Origin: Butyrivibrio sp. INlla16
GTDB lineage: Bacteria > Bacillota > Clostridia > Lachnospirales > Lachnospiraceae
Assembly (NCBI RefSeq): GCF_900104155.1
Contig: NZ_FMYB01000011.1
Location: 41,491-105,490, forward strand
Direction of reading: 5' to 3'
Length of the DNA: 64,000 bases
Position numbers and translations under genes: made by a program. Of the stretch, positions 45,611-55,076 are shown piece after piece; the stretch's first letter is position 1; each line of letters starts with the position of its first letter. Below the pieces are notes generated by a model that saw nothing but the letters and a program-made list of their open reading frames with translations, searched no databases and had not been told where the DNA came from.

Positions 45611-46999
45611 TTATTTTGAAAGATACTCGTCAATTCCCTTGGCTGCAGCCTTACCTGCACCCATTGCAAGTATAACAGTTGCTGCACCGGTAACTGCGTC
45701 ACCGCCTGCGAATACACCCTCTTTAGATGTCTTTCCGCTCTCTTCATCAGCAACAATGCATTTTCTTCTGTTGATTTCAAGTCCTTCTGTAGTGCTTGAA
45801 ATAAGAGGATTGGGGCTTGTACCAAGTGACATGATTACAGCGTCACACTCAATCTCAAATTCAGAGCCCTTAACTTCCACCGGACTTCTTCTGCCGCTCT
45901 CATCAGGCTCACCAAGCTCCATTCTAATACACTTGCAACCCTTAACCCATCCATCCTCGTTCTCAAGGATCTCAACAGGGTTGCAGAGAAGATCAAAAAT
46001 GATACCCTCCTGCTTAGCGTGCTCAACTTCTTCCTTTCTTGCAGGAAGCTCTTCCTCGCCTCTTCTGTAAACGATATGAACCTCTGCTCCAAGGCGAAGT
46101 GCTGTACGTGCAGCGTCCATAGCAACGTTACCACCGCCGACAACAACACACTTTTTAGGCTTCATGATAGGAGTGGTACTATCCTCTGAGAAAGCCTTCA
46201 TAAGATTACTTCTTGTGAGGAACTCATTTGCAGAGAATACACCGAGAGCCTGCTCTCCGGGAATATTCATAAATCTGGGAAGACCTGCACCGGATCCAAC
46301 AAATACAGCCTCAAAGCCTTCATCCTTCATTAATGAATCTATAGTTACAGATTTTCCGATAACAACGTCTTTCTCAATCTTAACACCGAGAGACTCAACG
46401 TTCTCAATTTCTTTCTTAACGACCGCATCCTTGGGAAGACGGAATTCCGGAATACCGTAAACAAGTACTCCGCCAGCTTCGTGAAGCGCTTCAAAAATAG
46501 TTACATCGTAACCGATTCTCGCAAGATCACCTGCACAGGTAAGACCTGCAGGGCCGGAACCGATAACTGCAACCTTCTTTCCTTTCTTCTCCTTAGAGCC
46601 TTCGGGCTTGATACCCTTTTCTCTTGCAGTATCAGCAACAAATCTCTCAAGCTTACCGATAGAAACTGCATCGCCTTTAACACCGCGAACACATTTACCT
46701 TCACACTGGCTCTCCTGAGGGCATACACGACCGCATACAGCGGGAAGTGCACTAGACTCACTGATAGTCTGATATGCTGTAGCAACATCTCCGGCCTTAA
46801 GCTCCTGAATGAACTTAGGTATATTAATAGAAACCGGGCATCCCTTTACACACTGGGGATTGGGGCAATTAAGGCATCTCTCAGCCTCAGCAATTGCTTC
46901 CTCTTCATTGTATCCCAAACAAACTTCTTCAAAATTGGTAGCGCGAACCTTAGGATCCTGCTCGCGTACCGGAACTCTTGTCCAAACGTCTTGTGCCAT
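45611..46999 (-). CDS. nfnB: NfnB subunit of NADH-dependent ferredoxin:NADP+ oxidoreductase (glutamate synthase small-subunit family)
   Basis: A 462-aa flavoprotein. N-terminal 4Fe-4S cysteines are in CLNCPNPQCVKGCPV and CGRVCPQESQCEGKC, two FAD/NAD(P)-binding Rossmann loops follow (VAVIGSGPAGLTCAGDLARIGY and VVVGGGNVAMDAARTALRLGA). The family covers the glutamate synthase small chain and NfnB. The adjacent NfnA gene (15-28 bp upstream depending on start) makes Nfn far more likely. Nfn couples NADPH and ferredoxin/NADH redox by flavin-based bifurcation. I choose the ATG at 46999 because GGAG lies six bases upstream; the longer start is too close to it. Confidence 0.92.
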   Translation of the reverse strand: MAQDVWTRVPVREQDPKVRATNFEEVCLGYNEEEAIAEAERCLNCPNPQCVKGCPVSINIPKFIQELKAGDVATAYQTISESSALPAVCGRVCPQESQCEGKCVRGVKGDAVSIGKLERFVADTAREKGIKPEGSKEKKGKKVAVIGSGPAGLTCAGDLARIGYDVTIFEALHEAGGVLVYGIPEFRLPKDAVVKKEIENVESLGVKIEKDVVIGKSVTIDSLMKDEGFEAVFVGSGAGLPRFMNIPGEQALGVFSANEFLTRSNLMKAFSEDSTTPIMKPKKCVVVGGGNVAMDAARTALRLGAEVHIVYRRGEEELPARKEEVEHAKQEGIIFDLLCNPVEILENEDGWVKGCKCIRMELGEPDESGRRSPVEVKGSEFEIECDAVIMSLGTSPNPLISSTTEGLEINRRKCIVADEESGKTSKEGVFAGGDAVTGAATVILAMGAGKAAAKGIDEYLSK

Positions 47000-47026
47000 C
47001 TTTATCTCCATTCCTTAAACGAATCC

Positions 47027-47902
47027 TTATTCACAGTGTCCACAGCCGCCATGATGAGAATTGCCTTCCTGCTCTTTAAGTGCAAGTCGGCCTTCCTCTG
47101 TCTGATACAGTCTCATGCGCTTCATAGCCTGGTCAAAATCAACTTCATGTCCGTCGAATTCAGGACCATCAACACAGGCAAACTTTACCTGACCACCAAC
47201 AGTAAGACGGCAAGCACCGCACATTCCTGTTCCGTCGACCATAATTGTATTCATGCTGACAATTGTAGGAATGCCAAGCTCTTTTGTAAGCTTGCATACG
47301 AATTTCATCATGATCATAGGTCCGATAGCTACGCAGTGATCATAGCGTTTTCCTTCATCATAGAGATCCTGAAGGCACTTTGTAACCATACCTTCTCTTC
47401 CGTAAGATCCGTCATCTGTTGTGACATAGAGATTACATACAGTCTTGAATCTCTCTTCAAGAATTACAAGATCCTTGTTCTTAGCGCCAATAATTACGTC
47501 GCAATCTATACCATGCTCTTTGAGCCATTTAGCCTGCGGATAAACGGGCGCTGTACCAACACCACCGGCAATAAATACGATTTTCTTTTTCTTCAACTCT
47601 TCAATGCTTTCGCTGCAAAGGTCGGACGCATTACCCAAAGGTCCTACTACATCCGCAAGCTGATCGCCTGCCTTTTTACGGCAGATTTTTCTTGATTCTG
47701 CACCAAGTGCCTGTACTACAAGCTCGACAGTTCCCTTCTCTCTGTCATAGTCACAGATAGTAAGCGGGATACGCTCACCATCTTCTTCTGCACGAACAAT
47801 AAGAAATTGTCCGGGCAAACATGTGCCGGCCACGCGGGGAGCTTCTACGATAAGCTGGTGAATATTCGTAGCTAGCTCATTAGCCTCTAAAACTTTAAAC
47901 AT
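47027..47902 (-). CDS. nfnA: NfnA subunit of NADH-dependent ferredoxin:NADP+ oxidoreductase
   Basis: 291 aa. An FAD-binding N-terminal domain (PGQFLIVRAEEDGERIPLTICD) and NAD domain (VFIAGGVGTAPVYPQAKWL) of the dihydroorotate dehydrogenase electron-transfer (PyrK/SudB) family. C-terminal cysteines for a [2Fe-2S] cluster are in GTGMCGACRLTVGGQVKFACVDGPEFDGHEVDFD. Pairing with nfnB defines the complex. The ATG at 47902 follows AGGAGGAGAGCG; the longer frame contains this site. The extreme C-terminus ends HHGGCGHCE, a Cys/His-rich tail also seen in related proteins. Confidence 0.93.
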   Translation of the reverse strand: MFKVLEANELATNIHQLIVEAPRVAGTCLPGQFLIVRAEEDGERIPLTICDYDREKGTVELVVQALGAESRKICRKKAGDQLADVVGPLGNASDLCSESIEELKKKKIVFIAGGVGTAPVYPQAKWLKEHGIDCDVIIGAKNKDLVILEERFKTVCNLYVTTDDGSYGREGMVTKCLQDLYDEGKRYDHCVAIGPMIMMKFVCKLTKELGIPTIVSMNTIMVDGTGMCGACRLTVGGQVKFACVDGPEFDGHEVDFDQAMKRMRLYQTEEGRLALKEQEGNSHHGGCGHCE

Positions 47903-47926
47903 CGCTCTCCTCCTGAATAATAAATA

Positions 47927-47942
47927 GTTGCAATATTGTAAC
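47927..47942 (-). promoter_or_regulatory. Palindrome overlapping the nfnAB start site (possible operator)
   Basis: The 16-bp palindrome GTT.CAATATTG.AAC covers the predicted transcription start, the usual site for a repressor. It is only distantly like the Rex redox-repressor site (TTGTTAA-N4-TTAACAA), so the regulator is unknown. Confidence 0.5.
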
Positions 47943-47943
47943 A

Positions 47944-47972
47944 ATGATAATGGATGCCCCGTCTAATTTCAA
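47944..47972 (-). promoter_or_regulatory. Putative sigma-A promoter of nfnAB
   Basis: Minus-strand TTGAAA (47967-47972) and TATCAT (47944-47949) are exactly 17 bp apart, about 45 bp before the NfnA start. Confidence 0.6.
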
Positions 47973-48034
47973 GACTTTAAACTGCTAAAGCATCAAATTA
48001 TTTAACTTAATACAAAAATCCGTAAACAGCTGTC

Positions 48035-49498
48035 TTATCTATTGGAAATTGTGATAAGAGTGTATTTTCCGCTTGAATCATATCCAAGTCTGTTTACTTT
48101 ACCGTCATGAGTATTTACCGCATAAAGAAGACCGGTTTCATTTGTATGTCCGTCATTATAGACATGTGTCTCTACAAACTTGTAATACTCACCGGATCCT
48201 GTTATTTCAATTTCTCCGTCGTAGACATAATCGTAATAACCTTCTTCGCCTCTTACTTTGCCGGCGGAATCAAGCAAAATATCAAGTTTTACAAGAATCG
48301 AAATTATACTCTGCTTCGCCTGATCAACAGAAACCATGGTCGTATAAGTCAAATGATAGTTTTTCTCAACAATTTCACTCATCTTGCCTTCATCATCTAT
48401 CGTGATAAATTTGAATGTAGATGATCCTATAGGCATGGAAATAGGTGTAAAATACTCTGTTGAATTTTCTGTAGGATCTGATCCGTCTGACGTATATAAT
48501 ATCCGACATCCCGGGTCGCAAACAGCAACAATCATCGTTGCCTGCGAATAATCACCGCTATCCTCCATAATCACGGGCTCAGCAGGTCCAATACTTTCAA
48601 GATGAAAAAAGCTCTTTACCACATCACTTTTTATTCCATATTTATTTATGAAAACAGCACGGATATGGTAATCGCCTTCCTCTTCAAGAAATAACTCATC
48701 GTCATAATGAATACTCTTCTCATCAGGATCATCACCATTAACAGTATAATAGATATCGCCCTCTGCAGTATCTGTTATTCTGACATTCACGGCTTCATCA
48801 AAATCACCGCCATCGGGTGAAATGACCGGTGTTACCGGAATATATTCGGAATACTCGTTTTTTATTCCGGCATTCTTTGTGTTGTTTACCACTTCAACAA
48901 TGGAATCATAATCCTGCTGTTCTTCATAATATCCTATAAGCTGCTTAGTTGCTGATTCCACAGTTTCGTCATCGAAAATACTACTGTCCGTCAGTGCTTT
49001 CAAAGTAACAATCGAATCCTCAATAAGACCTGCTTCTTTTTCATATCCATACTTTTGAAGCATCAGCTCGGATTTTTTTATACTATATTCAGCATCATCT
49101 TCCGAAAGGCTTTCTATTGCCTTGTCAATTGTAATAATCGCATCTGACAATTTCCCTTCAACATAATAAGTCTCAGCCTGTTCTTCATAGCTAAGTGAAG
49201 TATTTTTGCCGCCGAATGAAAACAGGATAATAATGATAAAGCCTACTATTATACCTATTCCGGTAATTGCAGGTATCACATAAGGCTTTAGTTCAGTCTT
49301 ATTTGCAATCATACCCGGAATCTTCTTTGTATAAAAAATGCTTTCATCCTTTAGATCATCAGCCACACCGGAAAGCGATTCATTTATTTTGTTTTCAATT
49401 TCCGGGTCAAACTCCGGTACGAAGTTAATCTCTTTGCCGCAAATTCCACAATAAAGATTCCCTTCCGGAATTTTATTCCCACAATTTGGACATTTCAT
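48035..49498 (-). CDS. Zinc-ribbon membrane protein with TPR-like and tandem chitobiase/FN3-like domains
   Basis: 487 aa from the ATG at 49498. Order of parts: N-terminal zinc ribbon CPNCGNKIPEGNLYCGICG (1-22), a charged linker, one TM helix (about 75-97, VIPAITGIGIIVGFIIIILF), then an extracytoplasmic helical/TPR-like region (EEQAETYYVEGKLSDAIITIDKAIESL). Two copies of a beta-sandwich repeat follow, with TVNGDDPDEKSIHY and TSDGSDPTENSTEYF (CHB_HEX C-terminal type), and a C-terminal domain with EGYYDYVYDGEI. Function is unknown. It begins 5 bp after folD and seems unrelated to folate. The longer frame overlaps folD and lacks a ribosome site. Confidence 0.8.
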   Translation of the reverse strand: MKCPNCGNKIPEGNLYCGICGKEINFVPEFDPEIENKINESLSGVADDLKDESIFYTKKIPGMIANKTELKPYVIPAITGIGIIVGFIIIILFSFGGKNTSLSYEEQAETYYVEGKLSDAIITIDKAIESLSEDDAEYSIKKSELMLQKYGYEKEAGLIEDSIVTLKALTDSSIFDDETVESATKQLIGYYEEQQDYDSIVEVVNNTKNAGIKNEYSEYIPVTPVISPDGGDFDEAVNVRITDTAEGDIYYTVNGDDPDEKSIHYDDELFLEEEGDYHIRAVFINKYGIKSDVVKSFFHLESIGPAEPVIMEDSGDYSQATMIVAVCDPGCRILYTSDGSDPTENSTEYFTPISMPIGSSTFKFITIDDEGKMSEIVEKNYHLTYTTMVSVDQAKQSIISILVKLDILLDSAGKVRGEEGYYDYVYDGEIEITGSGEYYKFVETHVYNDGHTNETGLLYAVNTHDGKVNRLGYDSSGKYTLITISNR

Positions 49499-49502
49499 AA
49501 AT

Positions 49503-50357
49503 TCAGTCACCGGCCTTACGTAATGCTGATTCAAGACAATTGTTCATAAGCATGGCAATAGTCATAGGTCCGACTCCACCCGGAACCGGAGTTATTGCGC
49601 TGCATTTATCTGCAACATTTTCATAATCAACATCACCGCAAAGCTTTCCTGTCTCAGTATTTCTGTTTATTCCGACATCAATAACTACAGCACCTTCTTT
49701 TATATAGTCCTCAGTTATCATTTTCGCTTTGCCAACGGCTGCTATCAAAATATCCGCGCGTTTGCAGACTTCCTTAAGGTCCTTTGTCCTTGAATGTGCA
49801 ATTGTAACAGTTGCGTTTTCTCTGAGCATCAAAAGAGCCATTGGCTTACCTACAATGTTACTTCTTCCTACTATTACGCATTCCTTACCGCTAATTTCTA
49901 CACCTGATCTTTTAAGCAGCTGGATAATTCCGGCTGGAGTACATGATACAAAACCGGGTTCTCCGATACATAGCGCACCCACATTCATTGGATGAAAACC
50001 ATCCACATCCTTAAGGGGAGATATTGCATCAATAACAGTTTTCTCATCAATATGCTTAGGTACCGGCATCTGAACCAAAATTCCATGTACAGAATCATCT
50101 TTATTCAGCTTATCAATAAGCTCTAATAATTCTTCCTGTGTTGTCTCATAAGGAAGTTCATAGGATAAAGATTTAAAACCCACATACTCACATGCTTTTT
50201 TCTTATTTCTAACATAAACCTGTGAAGCAGGATCTTCTCCCACCAGGATAACGGCAAGACACACTTCTGTATTTTTTTCTTCACGAAGTTTTTTTGTCTT
50301 CTCCTTTACCTCATCCTTAACCTGTGCAGATATTACTTTTCCATCGATGATATTCAT
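49503..50357 (-). CDS. folD: Bifunctional methylenetetrahydrofolate dehydrogenase/methenyltetrahydrofolate cyclohydrolase
   Basis: A 284-aa folate enzyme that interconverts methylene-, methenyl- and formyl-THF. Signatures: YVRNKKKACEYVGF with the catalytic Lys, VQMPVPKHIDE, and the NADP loop IVGRSNIVGKPMALLML. PVPGGVGPMTIAMLM is the C-terminal motif. Co-directional with fhs 33 bp upstream, together making formate-derived one-carbon units. Confidence 0.97.
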   Translation of the reverse strand: MNIIDGKVISAQVKDEVKEKTKKLREEKNTEVCLAVILVGEDPASQVYVRNKKKACEYVGFKSLSYELPYETTQEELLELIDKLNKDDSVHGILVQMPVPKHIDEKTVIDAISPLKDVDGFHPMNVGALCIGEPGFVSCTPAGIIQLLKRSGVEISGKECVIVGRSNIVGKPMALLMLRENATVTIAHSRTKDLKEVCKRADILIAAVGKAKMITEDYIKEGAVVIDVGINRNTETGKLCGDVDYENVADKCSAITPVPGGVGPMTIAMLMNNCLESALRKAGD

Positions 50358-50390
50358 TATTCCGGTCTCTCCTTAAATTAATGTGTATTA

Positions 50391-52067
50391 TCAAAACAGT
50401 CCGACAATATTTCCTTTTTCATCAACATCAATTCCAAAGGCTGCAGGCTTTTTGGGAAGTCCGGGCATAGTCATGATGTTTCCTGTAAGAGCAACAATAA
50501 ATCCTGCACCTGCAGATACATATACATCTCTTACATTAATTTCAAAGCCCTGCGGTCTTCCGAGCAGTGAAGGATCATCGGATAACGAATACTGCGTCTT
50601 CGCCATGCAGACAGGAAGCTTACCGTAACCCATGTCCACAATCTTCTGAAGCTGTTTCTTTGCAGCCGGTGCATAAATAACGCCATCTGCTCCGTAAATC
50701 TTTTTAGCTACAGTTTCAATCTTCTCTTCCGGCGAAAGATCATCAGTATAGATAGGAGCATAATTTGAAAGCTTATTCTCAAGTGTATTTATTACAGCCT
50801 TTGCAAGAGCTTCGCCGCCTTTGCCGCCATGTTCCCAAACTTCTGAAATTGCGAAATCACAATTTTTACTCTCACAGAAATCCTTTACAATTGAAATCTC
50901 AGCATCAGTATCAGTAAGGAAACCGTTAAGGGTTACTACAACCGGAACCCCATACTGCTGAAGATTCTCTATGTGCTTTTCAAGGTTAACCATGCCCTTC
51001 TTAAGAGCATCTGTATTTTCTTCTGAAAGCTTGTCCTTGGGAATTCCTCCGTTATATTTAAGTGCTCTTATAGTCGCAACAAGAACTATGGCATCAGGCT
51101 TTAAGCCATGCATTCTGCACTTGATATCAAGAAACTTTTCAGCACCAAGATCTGCACCAAAACCGGCTTCCGTTATCGTGATATCTGACATATGAAGAGC
51201 TGCCTCCGTAGCCCTTATTGAATTGCAGCCATGTGCTATATTTGCAAAAGGACCGCCATGAACAATTGTCGGTGTGTGTTCAAGCGTCTGCACGAGATTA
51301 GGTTTCATTGCATCCTTTAAAAGCGCAGCCATGGCACCAACTGCATTAAGATCGCCGGCAGTAACCGGATCCCCGTTATAATTATATGCAACAACAATTC
51401 TTGAAAGACGATCCTTGAGATCCTGCATATCTCTGGCAAGACAAAGGATTGCCATAACCTCTGTAGCTACTGTAATAACAAAATGGTCTTCTCTGACAAC
51501 CCCGTCCATTTTGTTTCCAAGTCCTACCACTATATTTCTGAGGACTCTGTCATTCATATCCTCACATCTCTTAAATATTATCTGCCTGGTATCTATCTGC
51601 AGTTCGTTACCCTGTTGAATATGATTATCCAGTAGTGCTGCAAGAAGGTTATTGGCAGAAGTAATCGCATGAAAATCACCGGTGAAATGAAGGTTCATGT
51701 CATCCATAGGTACAACCTGCGCATATCCGCCGCCGGTAGCACCTCCCTTGATACCAAAACATGGGCCAAGTGAAGGCTCCCTAAGTGCTATAACTGTTTT
51801 CTTGCCGAGTCTGGAAAGAGCATCTCCAAGCCCAACGCTAGTTGTAGTTTTACCTTCACCGGCAGGAGTCGGATTAATTGCAGTAACAAGTACAAGTTTA
51901 CCTGTCTTGTTCTTCTTTATTTTCTGAAGATATTCTTCCGAAAGTTTAGCCTTATACTTTCCGTAAAACTCGAGATCGTCCTCAGAAATACCGATATTTT
52001 CGGCAACCTTTTTTATAGGCCACATCTCAGCTTCTCTTGCTATTTCAATATCTAATTTTACTGCCAT
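50391..52067 (-). CDS. fhs: Formate-tetrahydrofolate ligase
   Basis: ATP-dependent synthesis of 10-formyl-THF from formate, used for purines, fMet and by acetogens and purinolytic bacteria. The P-loop is [46 protein letters not shown] is a second signature. 558 aa is normal. I choose the ATG at 52067 because AGGAGG lies about nine bases upstream; a TTG six codons earlier is inside that site. It follows ftsK by 43 bp. Confidence 0.97.
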   Translation of the reverse strand: MAVKLDIEIAREAEMWPIKKVAENIGISEDDLEFYGKYKAKLSEEYLQKIKKNKTGKLVLVTAINPTPAGEGKTTTSVGLGDALSRLGKKTVIALREPSLGPCFGIKGGATGGGYAQVVPMDDMNLHFTGDFHAITSANNLLAALLDNHIQQGNELQIDTRQIIFKRCEDMNDRVLRNIVVGLGNKMDGVVREDHFVITVATEVMAILCLARDMQDLKDRLSRIVVAYNYNGDPVTAGDLNAVGAMAALLKDAMKPNLVQTLEHTPTIVHGGPFANIAHGCNSIRATEAALHMSDITITEAGFGADLGAEKFLDIKCRMHGLKPDAIVLVATIRALKYNGGIPKDKLSEENTDALKKGMVNLEKHIENLQQYGVPVVVTLNGFLTDTDAEISIVKDFCESKNCDFAISEVWEHGGKGGEALAKAVINTLENKLSNYAPIYTDDLSPEEKIETVAKKIYGADGVIYAPAAKKQLQKIVDMGYGKLPVCMAKTQYSLSDDPSLLGRPQGFEINVRDVYVSAGAGFIVALTGNIMTMPGLPKKPAAFGIDVDEKGNIVGLF

Positions 52068-52110
52068 GCTCTTTTTCCTCCTCAATAAAACCTCGTCAGA
52101 TGATTACTTT

Positions 52111-54933
52111 TTATGATGCATTATTTATCATCTCATCAAAAGCTTCTTTTGTCATAAGAATTTTCCTGGGTTTCGTTCCTTCTTCAGGTCCGACAACCCC
52201 GGCATCACTCAGTTGGTCCATAATTCTTGCAGCCCTGTTAAAGCCTATCTTATATAATCTCTGCAACATACCGATGGAAGCCTTTTCCTTCTCAATAATA
52301 GCCGCACCTGCCTGTGCAAATAAAGGATCCAGATCCGAAGCCGTATCAGCTGAATCCGAAGTTATAGACTGCTGGCTTGATTTCGTGCTTACTTCCATAC
52401 TTGAAATCTCTTCCGAAACATTTTGTCCATAACCTGTTTCGACACCCTGTGTTTTAACAAAATCCGTTACCGATTGCACTTCGTCATCGGATACAAAACA
52501 TCCCTGAACTCTTGCAGGCTTATTGTAGCCTCTCGGGAAGAATAGCATGTCGCCCTTTCCGATAAGCTTTTCAGCTCCATAGCTGTCAAGAATTGTCCTT
52601 GAATCCACGCCGCTTGAAACCGCAAAAGCAATCCTGCTTGGAATATTTGCTTTAATCAAGCCTGTAATAACGTCAACCGAAGGTCTCTGCGTAGCAATTA
52701 TCAGATATATTCCGGCTGCTCTTGCAAGCTGAGTCAGTCTGACAATCGAATCCTCAACTTCATTTTTAAACTGCATCATAAGGTCCGCAAGCTCATCTAC
52801 GATAACGACGATTTCAGGCATCTTCTGCATCTCGGGATCATGCGATTGCTCGCATAAAGCATTGTAACCCTTAAGATCTCTTACCTTTGCATTGGCAAAT
52901 TTCTTGTATCTTGTTGTCATCTCGGCAACTGCCCAGTTTAATGCAGCAGCAGCCTTCTTGGGATCTGTAACTACCGGTATTAACAAATGCGGTATCCCAT
53001 TATAAACTGATAATTCGACTATTTTAGGATCTATCATTATAAGTCTTACATCTTCAGGTGAAGCTTTGTAGATGATACTCATAATAATTGTATTTATACA
53101 TACCGATTTACCCGAACCTGTTGCTCCGGCTATAAGCAGATGTGGCATCTTGGCAATATCCGTTATCACAAGTTTACCGGCGATGTCCTTACCTATAGCA
53201 ACGGAAAGCTTGGACTTTGACTTCTGAAAATCTTCGCTCTCAATAAGATCTCGCAGTGCAACGGTAGAATTCTCTTTATTAGGAACCTCAATACCTACCG
53301 CTGATTTTCCTGGTATCGGCGCCTCAATTCTAATGTCCGTTGCCGCAAGATGCATTTTTATGTCATCCGCAAGGTCAACAATCTTTCTTACTTTAACTCC
53401 TGCCTCCGGCTGAAGTTCATATCTTGTAACCGAAGGTCCTTGGCTGATATCCGTTACAGTCGCATTAACATGGAACATTTCAAGAGTCTCCTGAAGTGTT
53501 CTGGCTGTATCCTTCAAGTGTTTTGCCGAGTCACCTCTTCCTTTAACACCTTTTTTCAGGAGATTAAACGGAGGGTATTCATATTCCATAACAGGCCTTT
53601 TTGTAATAGTCTGTTCCTGTCTCTTCTCAGCAGCCTCTCTGTTTTTGGAGCTCGTAATATAGTCAGTACTGTGAACAGCATATTCACCGTTATAGTCAGG
53701 GGCAAGATTCTCTGCGTGAATCGGTATGTCAGTAAAGTCATCCTTTTCTTCCTCGGCTTTAAGACGAGCCACGGGCTTTTGATTTTTTACAGCCATAAGG
53801 GCACTTCTTGCCGCACTGTCATCCTCTTCATCAGAATAAGCATCATCCGGAGCAGAAAAATCATCACCTATACTGATAATCCTGTGTTCCTTTTCGGGCT
53901 CGCGCGTCTTTACAGCCTTCATGACATATTGTCCGTCCGGCTGAGGTTCGGTAGAAATTGAAGGATTAAACTTTATCTCATGTATATCATCATGAACCTC
54001 TTCGTCGGGAATAAATGTCTGATGTTCAGGCTCATCATCATTGTCAAAATCTATTCCATGTATCCTGAATTCCTGTTCCTTTGAAGGCTCTTCCTCGAAA
54101 TAGTCCTCATCTCCATCGTCTGCAGAGATGGTTGTGTCCATGCTGACACCCGAAACCTTCCTGTCCATCCTGAGAATTTTGGCATCCTCTTTCTGTTCAA
54201 GCAGGAGCTGTCTTTCCTCTTCGATGCGGTTTTTCTCTTCCTCTCTATATTTTGCGCGCTCATCCAGGCGTTCTCTGTAAAACTCAGCTTCCTGTCTGGT
54301 TCTTTCGATCACATGCCTGCCGCCTTTTTTCACCTTGCCAAGCATAGATTTCTGTGTAAACAGTGAAATCCCGGTAAAGCCTGCCACCATCATTACAATA
54401 AGCGTACCCGCAAGAGACAGGTTGTGATAAACAGCATAAGTGATGCTTCCTGCTATCATTCCGCCGCCATTACGAGCGTTTTTGGCTCCGTCAAATATGT
54501 CTGCGGCATTGTATGATGTCATACTTTGAACTCTGCCTGTAATAAGTTCAAAAAGCATTGAAATTACAATAAGAACCAAAAGTCCCGATAATATTTTCCT
54601 TATCGCAGCAGGGCTTGCTCCGTTGGATAAAAGCAGAGCTCCGGAGGCAAAAAATACTAAGGGCATAATATATGCAGCGATACCGAAAATACCAAACATA
54701 ATATCACTTAAAGTATTACCGATAGACCCGCATATCTTAAAATTGCATAAAAATAAAAAGACCGCCAGCGCTGCAAAAGCAATTAATAAAATCTCACTCT
54801 TTACAGCATAGTCCAGGGTATCCTCCTCATACCTTGCGGAAGGTCTCCTTTCATTGGTTGCCGATCTTTTTCTGGTGTTATTTGTTCTGCTCGCACCCGA
54901 GCGTTTTCTTGAATTACTTGTAGCCATACTCAC
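52111..54933 (-). CDS. ftsK: DNA translocase FtsK/SpoIIIE
   Basis: 940 aa. N-terminal four-helix membrane domain (about 48-190), a long charged Glu/Asp/Arg linker (200-450), then the RecA-like motor with Walker A GATGSGKSVCINTII and Walker B IVVIVDELADLMM. A winged-helix gamma domain (DPLFAQAGAAIIEKEKASIGMLQRLYKIGFNRAARIMDQLSDAG) is at the C-terminus and in FtsK reads KOPS-type sequences. It acts in chromosome segregation at division or sporulation. The start is a GTG (54933) or the ATG two codons on. FtsK and SpoIIIE cannot be separated on sequence alone. Confidence 0.95.
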   Translation of the reverse strand: MSMATSNSRKRSGASRTNNTRKRSATNERRPSARYEEDTLDYAVKSEILLIAFAALAVFLFLCNFKICGSIGNTLSDIMFGIFGIAAYIMPLVFFASGALLLSNGASPAAIRKILSGLLVLIVISMLFELITGRVQSMTSYNAADIFDGAKNARNGGGMIAGSITYAVYHNLSLAGTLIVMMVAGFTGISLFTQKSMLGKVKKGGRHVIERTRQEAEFYRERLDERAKYREEEKNRIEEERQLLLEQKEDAKILRMDRKVSGVSMDTTISADDGDEDYFEEEPSKEQEFRIHGIDFDNDDEPEHQTFIPDEEVHDDIHEIKFNPSISTEPQPDGQYVMKAVKTREPEKEHRIISIGDDFSAPDDAYSDEEDDSAARSALMAVKNQKPVARLKAEEEKDDFTDIPIHAENLAPDYNGEYAVHSTDYITSSKNREAAEKRQEQTITKRPVMEYEYPPFNLLKKGVKGRGDSAKHLKDTARTLQETLEMFHVNATVTDISQGPSVTRYELQPEAGVKVRKIVDLADDIKMHLAATDIRIEAPIPGKSAVGIEVPNKENSTVALRDLIESEDFQKSKSKLSVAIGKDIAGKLVITDIAKMPHLLIAGATGSGKSVCINTIIMSIIYKASPEDVRLIMIDPKIVELSVYNGIPHLLIPVVTDPKKAAAALNWAVAEMTTRYKKFANAKVRDLKGYNALCEQSHDPEMQKMPEIVVIVDELADLMMQFKNEVEDSIVRLTQLARAAGIYLIIATQRPSVDVITGLIKANIPSRIAFAVSSGVDSRTILDSYGAEKLIGKGDMLFFPRGYNKPARVQGCFVSDDEVQSVTDFVKTQGVETGYGQNVSEEISSMEVSTKSSQQSITSDSADTASDLDPLFAQAGAAIIEKEKASIGMLQRLYKIGFNRAARIMDQLSDAGVVGPEEGTKPRKILMTKEAFDEMINNAS

Positions 54934-54996
54934 CCATTACTTTTTTCAAAAACTCATCCCAATATGCGTTTTCATAGAAGGCGCATACCACGAAAT

Positions 54997-55005
54997 AGTA
55001 TACCA
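54997..55005 (-). promoter_or_regulatory. Extended -10 promoter for ftsK
   Basis: TGGTATACT, an extended -10 element (TGn + TATACT), on the minus strand about 65 bp before the ftsK start. No good -35 box, as is usual for extended -10 promoters. Confidence 0.5.
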
Positions 55006-55020
55006 TTTTTGAAGCCTTTG

Positions 55021-55029
55021 TGCTATACT
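55021..55029 (+). promoter_or_regulatory. Extended -10 promoter for the 192-aa gene
   Basis: TGCTATACT on the plus strand, with the start expected near 55036. This rules out the longer upstream start codon at 55020. It lies back to back with the ftsK promoter. Confidence 0.5.
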
Positions 55030-55076
55030 TAACACGCTTAGTTAACGCTTTTCTATTTTTGGAGGAAATTGATTAT

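Noticed and set aside
45611..46999. Glutamate synthase small subunit (gltD)
   Set aside because: The adjacent NfnA gene, with its own Fe-S C-terminus, and the absence of gltB favour NfnB.
46481..47695. 404-aa open frame on the plus strand
   Set aside because: It is antisense to nfnB and nfnA, which have full family signatures. The composition is low-quality Ser/Leu/Cys-rich and there is no ribosome site.
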